Shown piece by piece: positions 60,499 through 64,000 of a DNA stretch of 64,000 nt. Source of the stretch: Bacteroidetes bacterium UBA7674. Its GTDB lineage: Bacteria; Bacteroidota; Bacteroidia; Chitinophagales; Chitinophagaceae. The DNA lies in contig DLHG01000001.1 of assembly GCA_002483105.1 (NCBI GenBank), forward strand, positions 186,001-250,000, written 5' to 3'. The position numbers were made by a program, and so were the translations under genes. The notes under the pieces were generated by a model. It saw nothing but the letters and a program-made list of their open reading frames with translations, ran no database searches and was not told the origin of the DNA. Within the stretch, counting starts at the first letter, position 1, and each line of letters opens with the position of its first letter.

Positions 60499-62106
60499 TT
60501 AATTATAAAGTTTGTTTTTCACCTTACTAAAATGATTCTCAATAAAGCCTACTGCATTGTAGTAGAAAATATCGTCGATGATATCCTTTACAGGTGTTAC
60601 TAGCTGTACCCCTGCCTCCGTTGCCAATTGCACGAACATGCCCTCAAGTCTTTGAGCAAAGGAGGGCATCTCGGTTATATTACGACAGCAATCCAATGCC
60701 TGGATCAATCCGTCAAAATCAGAACCGATACAGATATGCTTCAGTGGGTCAATATCAATGTTATTGTCTTTGGCGACCCGGCATATATGAAACACATTAT
60801 TGAGGAAAAATCTCGCATGCCTGTCCGCAAATGGGCCGGGAAGTTCCAAAAGCTCTTCTTTCTCCTCTTCCTGATCAAGCAAGTCCTGGGCTGTCAGTAG
60901 GTTGACATCGTCGTCACCACTTCCTGTTATGTCGAGTTTATACTCCGCATCAACATTTGAAGCAAACTCCCCTATTTCATAAATGCTGACAAACTCCTTC
61001 TCTGTATCAGACACGTCGGAAGATGTAAGTTTTTTGCCAGCTCCCAATATCCTGACGTCCAACGACATCCCAATTATCCCCTTGCTTTTCAACACTGCTG
61101 CAATGTCTTCATCGTACATATTTATAGAGACAGGATTGAAACATGTTTCATCTATATGCCCTAGTTTCTTTTTGTATGTAACTTTATAGTAGGAAAGGAA
61201 TTTCTGATAAAACCGCTCATTCTTCGTCACGTAGCTACCAATATCATCCCAGGAAAATCCTGTTACCCCCATATGGCTGGCAATTATCGGGCGATCAGGG
61301 AAGTTCTGTGCATGATGCCTGTAAAACTCCTTTCGGGCTTTAAGACTCATATGCTTAATGTCTATCAGTACTTTCAACTCTTGGGCCCTATTTATTAATC
61401 CATATCCGCGATTGGGGTCAGGTTTATTTTGCTCATCCCTATCCATAATGCCATCTCCAACCGGCACAAGATTATACTTACTAAAAAACTTGATGCCGTA
61501 GCAATGATTCACGAAAATATTTGGCGCAAGATGTGCAGGGGTAAGGTATAGAAACAAATACCCCTTATTTACCTCCGTTTCAAATGCATCAACTATAGCT
61601 GCTGTATCGCTGGTGTCAAAATTATCAGGGTAAAAATTGTGCACCCCCTCCACACTTAAAATGATATGTATAGTATCCATATCATCCGAGTTATATTCAC
61701 CAATGTCCGTCAGTACCTTTACATTCTTGTTCTTTAGAATAGGACTGTTACCTGGCGCAGGCATATGCAGGTTCTTCCACTCCTCGTTGCGCACTTGTGC
61801 GTAGGTATAAGTGCCATCACCCATTTTTTCTATCCGGCTCTTATCGATCTCTTTGTAAAATGGGGCAAAGCTCTTTAGCAAGGCTTGGTTCATCATGGCC
61901 ATTTCCGGGGCATACATAGGCATACAGACTAGATTCATATTCCCGCATTCCACTATCATTCGCAGGGAACTTTGGGAGTCCAGTGCGTTGCCAAACGCGA
62001 CATCTTTCAACCTGATGTTCTTCCATGGAGAGACCCGGTTACCCTGTTCTTTAAATAACGTTTTCAGGACCGGGTGACAATGAAGGTCGAAGTATCTTCT
62101 AGACAT
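60499..62106 (-). CDS. Membrane-dipeptidase-like (M19) metallohydrolase
   Basis: 535 residues from ATG 62106. The metal-ligand motifs of peptidase family M19 are recognisable in order: DLHCHP, the bridging Glu in SVEGVHNF, THLAP-type TPAHLAPN, LIDIKHMS, IASHMG and GSDFDGL. M19 enzymes hydrolyse dipeptides with two zinc ions. At 535 residues this is longer than typical bacterial members (about 350-400), with an acidic insert (about 400-435). No signal peptide. It is in the six-gene operon, 23 bases before the HNH-ATPase gene. Confidence 0.78.
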   Translation of the reverse strand: MSRRYFDLHCHPVLKTLFKEQGNRVSPWKNIRLKDVAFGNALDSQSSLRMIVECGNMNLVCMPMYAPEMAMMNQALLKSFAPFYKEIDKSRIEKMGDGTYTYAQVRNEEWKNLHMPAPGNSPILKNKNVKVLTDIGEYNSDDMDTIHIILSVEGVHNFYPDNFDTSDTAAIVDAFETEVNKGYLFLYLTPAHLAPNIFVNHCYGIKFFSKYNLVPVGDGIMDRDEQNKPDPNRGYGLINRAQELKVLIDIKHMSLKARKEFYRHHAQNFPDRPIIASHMGVTGFSWDDIGSYVTKNERFYQKFLSYYKVTYKKKLGHIDETCFNPVSINMYDEDIAAVLKSKGIIGMSLDVRILGAGKKLTSSDVSDTEKEFVSIYEIGEFASNVDAEYKLDITGSGDDDVNLLTAQDLLDQEEEKEELLELPGPFADRHARFFLNNVFHICRVAKDNNIDIDPLKHICIGSDFDGLIQALDCCRNITEMPSFAQRLEGMFVQLATEAGVQLVTPVKDIIDDIFYYNAVGFIENHFSKVKNKLYN

Positions 62107-62110
62107 ACAG

Positions 62111-63316
62111 CTATACTTTTCTTTTATTACCAAAACCTAATAACAGATTAATTGCAGCGATAACATTTCCATCATTGCTAAAGGCTCCATCGTAGGCGCG
62201 ACCTATAGCAAGGCTCAATATCTTGTTAGGTGATACTGTGTATTCGGCATTTACGGTAAAACGCCAAGTCGGACTAACAAGAGAAGTATTCAGAACGCTG
62301 CGATAAATCGCTTCACTTCCAATTGTAAATTTACTTTGTGAGTTGTCATAGAGCAAGCGGATACCTGAATCAAATGTATTTACATCATCTGTTTGTAATA
62401 GTCCTTTGTCATCAGCAAAAATCTTGTCAGGGTTATATAGATATCTAAGCAAACCTAAAAAGGAAAGACCCGCTTTAGATTCGTATCCTAAAGTTATCCA
62501 AACGCCTGTTCTGGACAGATAACCCTTATCGAAAACCTGAGATGGAAAGGCGAATGCTACGCCGGCAGCCAAATCTGCCTTGAAGCCATAGCGTTTGAAG
62601 TCAATTTGTTTTGCTATTGATTTTAGTGAGTCCAGAATTTCTGTATACTTTTTATCATTGTATTTCCTAATTTCCCCCTGTATAGAAGCCATCCTGTCTT
62701 CCGCAGCTTTTTTCCAAGCAGCATATTCATCACTACTGCTTTTGCCTTGACTTGCCAACTCACGCATTTTTGCACGATATAAAGTCAAGTTCTCATCAGC
62801 CTTGCTTTTTTGATCATATAGCTCGTCATAACTGCTTAGTATTATCTTAAGTTGCTCAGAAGATGCTCTCATCAGTTTATCAGCTTGTTCGCCAACAGCC
62901 CCCCTGACCAATGACGTTTTTATTCCAAATCCTAAATTTGTGTTATTGATGTCAAAAGCGTCAATATCATTAGTAATAGCTGCTGATACAACAAGATTCT
63001 GCCAAAGATTTTCTTTTAAATTATTAGACTTAAAACGAGGATAGCTTATTTTATCTCTGCTAAACATCCATGCTGGTGCAATATCTATCGCATAGCTATT
63101 AGGTAGACCTTGAAAATTATTCGTAGCACTTAAGATTGAAACCGCCATGGCGGACGGGTCTGAGAACTGTTGCACATCACTTGGAGAAATACCTATCAAA
63201 TTCGCACCGGGGGAATTAGGAGCCTGCAATAAATTCACCTCCAACGTAGAATCTTGCTGGGCATTGGTGTAATTCAAAAGAGAAAAAAAAGCTATTATGA
63301 TGATTAGGTTTTTCAT
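62111..63316 (-). CDS. Outer-membrane-type protein with coiled coil
   Basis: 401 residues: signal peptide (about 1-19), an N-terminal beta region, a helical stretch (about 150-235, rich in Lys, Glu and Ala), then a beta-rich C-terminus with alternating strands such as TGVWITLGYESKAGLSFLGLLRYLYN, ending in LLLGFGNKRKV. It is probably an outer-membrane barrel with a periplasmic or external helical hairpin. No family is recognised. It lies 12 bases after the 63329-63700 gene in the same operon. Confidence 0.62.
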   Translation of the reverse strand: MKNLIIIIAFFSLLNYTNAQQDSTLEVNLLQAPNSPGANLIGISPSDVQQFSDPSAMAVSILSATNNFQGLPNSYAIDIAPAWMFSRDKISYPRFKSNNLKENLWQNLVVSAAITNDIDAFDINNTNLGFGIKTSLVRGAVGEQADKLMRASSEQLKIILSSYDELYDQKSKADENLTLYRAKMRELASQGKSSSDEYAAWKKAAEDRMASIQGEIRKYNDKKYTEILDSLKSIAKQIDFKRYGFKADLAAGVAFAFPSQVFDKGYLSRTGVWITLGYESKAGLSFLGLLRYLYNPDKIFADDKGLLQTDDVNTFDSGIRLLYDNSQSKFTIGSEAIYRSVLNTSLVSPTWRFTVNAEYTVSPNKILSLAIGRAYDGAFSNDGNVIAAINLLLGFGNKRKV

Positions 63317-63328
63317 GACTTCTTCTCA

Positions 63329-63700
63329 TTATATTGTGAAAAATTCAAAATCTCCGGTATACGCTACGTAATCACCATCATTAGCGACAGTATGACTCAT
63401 TGTATATCTGTAGACGTTTACCCCACCCTCCATTTTAACAGTAACTGAGGTATAGTTGTTATCCTTATTAGTGTCATGAACTATGATATTAATAAGCAGT
63501 GTACTTCCCTCTAAATTGTCTTTCGAAATATCTAACTCGTAAATTGGATCAGCTTGAGTACTCATATCAATCCGTCCAATAATGTCCCCATCCAGAATTA
63601 CACTGCCAACTGCATTTTGCCTGTTTCCGATAGTAACAGACAATTTAACCACATTGCCAGGTATGATCTGGTAGAAGTCACTTACAACAGTTTTTGCCAT
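63329..63700 (-). CDS. Small beta-rich protein of unknown function
   Basis: 123 residues, predicted mostly beta strands, with no signal peptide, Cys or membrane helix. Segments such as NVVKLSVTIGNRQNAVGSVILDGDIIGRIDMS and SVTVKMEGGVNVYRYTMSHTV suggest a single beta sandwich. No family is recognised. It is in the six-gene operon with gaps of 27 and 12 bases to its neighbours. Confidence 0.6.
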   Translation of the reverse strand: MAKTVVSDFYQIIPGNVVKLSVTIGNRQNAVGSVILDGDIIGRIDMSTQADPIYELDISKDNLEGSTLLINIIVHDTNKDNNYTSVTVKMEGGVNVYRYTMSHTVANDGDYVAYTGDFEFFTI

Positions 63701-63727
63701 AGAATAGATTTTAAAAACAGTATTACA

Positions 63728-63991
63728 TTAAACACCGCCGTTTACTCCGCCGGCATTTCCACCTCCAGTTCCGCCCGTTGGATTTCTACCTCCGGATGCA
63801 TTTCCTCCCGGCGGAATTTTTGGTTGGGCAGTCCCGTCCCTACCTTTACCTAAAATGTACCCTGAGATACCGGAAAGTATTGCAGCAAGCTCGCTACTTT
63901 GTAATATCCCAAGCACGCCAAATAGCACAACTGCAATAATTAAAACGAATATTGTTATGAATTGTAGTCCATAATCTCCCATCAAAATCAT
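63728..63991 (-). CDS. Membrane protein with Gly-rich tail
   Basis: 87 residues: two hydrophobic stretches (about 9-30 and 32-48, with FVLIIAVVLFGVLGIL and LSGISGYILGKG) followed by a Gly/Pro/Asn-rich tail of about 35 residues. Position and orientation make it the first visible gene of the operon; further genes may lie beyond the window. Start may be the ATG at codon 4. No family is recognised. Confidence 0.55.
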   Translation of the reverse strand: MILMGDYGLQFITIFVLIIAVVLFGVLGILQSSELAAILSGISGYILGKGRDGTAQPKIPPGGNASGGRNPTGGTGGGNAGGVNGGV

Positions 63992-64000
63992 TACAATAGG

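Overview
The window looks like chromosomal DNA of a Bacteroidetes bacterium, most likely of the Chitinophagales. Three things suggest this. Two very large secreted proteins end in type IX secretion sorting domains. The cbb3 oxidase has the Bacteroidetes form, with CcoN and CcoO fused and a mono-heme CcoP. Several promoters carry the Bacteroidetes -7 element TAnnTTTG. No rRNA, intact tRNA, CRISPR array or transposase was seen.

Layout. 0-1.6 kb: the end of a phage-like lysis module (small membrane protein, holin-like protein, one-molecule spanin candidate, GH24 lysozyme). 1.6-14 kb: ordinary chromosomal genes, including a three-gene operon ending in a subclass B1 metallo-beta-lactamase, a DEAD-box helicase, small-molecule enzymes, an LpxH-like phosphoesterase paired with a glycosyltransferase, and a DUF47 protein. 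14.1-20.4 kb: a tightly coupled seven-gene cluster built around a SpeD-like pyruvoyl decarboxylase, a membrane-fused aminopropyltransferase, DUF350 and DUF4178 proteins, an FAD oxidoreductase and a His-motif membrane protein. 20.5-30.5 kb: T9SS cargo proteins and a TonB-dependent receptor. 30.7-34.2 kb: a LytS/LytTR pair and small genes.

34.3-53.8 kb: a redox and microaerobic region. It holds a CoA-transferase, a persulfide-dioxygenase/rhodanese fusion, a PNPOx-like protein with a LOG protein, a short-chain dehydrogenase, the whole cbb3 oxidase gene set (ccoI, S, NO, Q, P, G, H plus a DsbD_2-type transporter), a FixL-like PAS kinase with a receiver-CRP fusion regulator, and a PLP decarboxylase. 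The intergenic gaps of this region repeatedly carry a palindrome TGAY-N4-RTCA. At several promoters it lies about 41 bp upstream of the expected transcription start, next to a TAnnTTTG element. I read this as a local FNR-type regulon, probably controlled by the kinase/regulator pair encoded inside it.

53.8-64 kb: accessory DNA. A Crp/Fnr-type regulator plus dehydrogenase cassette lies between two copies of a terminator hairpin. The right copy adjoins a 20-nt fragment resembling a tRNA 3' end. Beyond it is a membrane-inserted amidohydrolase, converging on a six-gene operon: a Gly-rich membrane protein, a beta-rich protein, an outer-membrane protein, an M19-like dipeptidase, an HNH-ATPase fusion and a second HNH protein. 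The last two resemble Septu (PtuA/PtuB) defence proteins. The combination with two TIM-barrel metallohydrolases and an outer-membrane protein is the best candidate here for an undescribed system.
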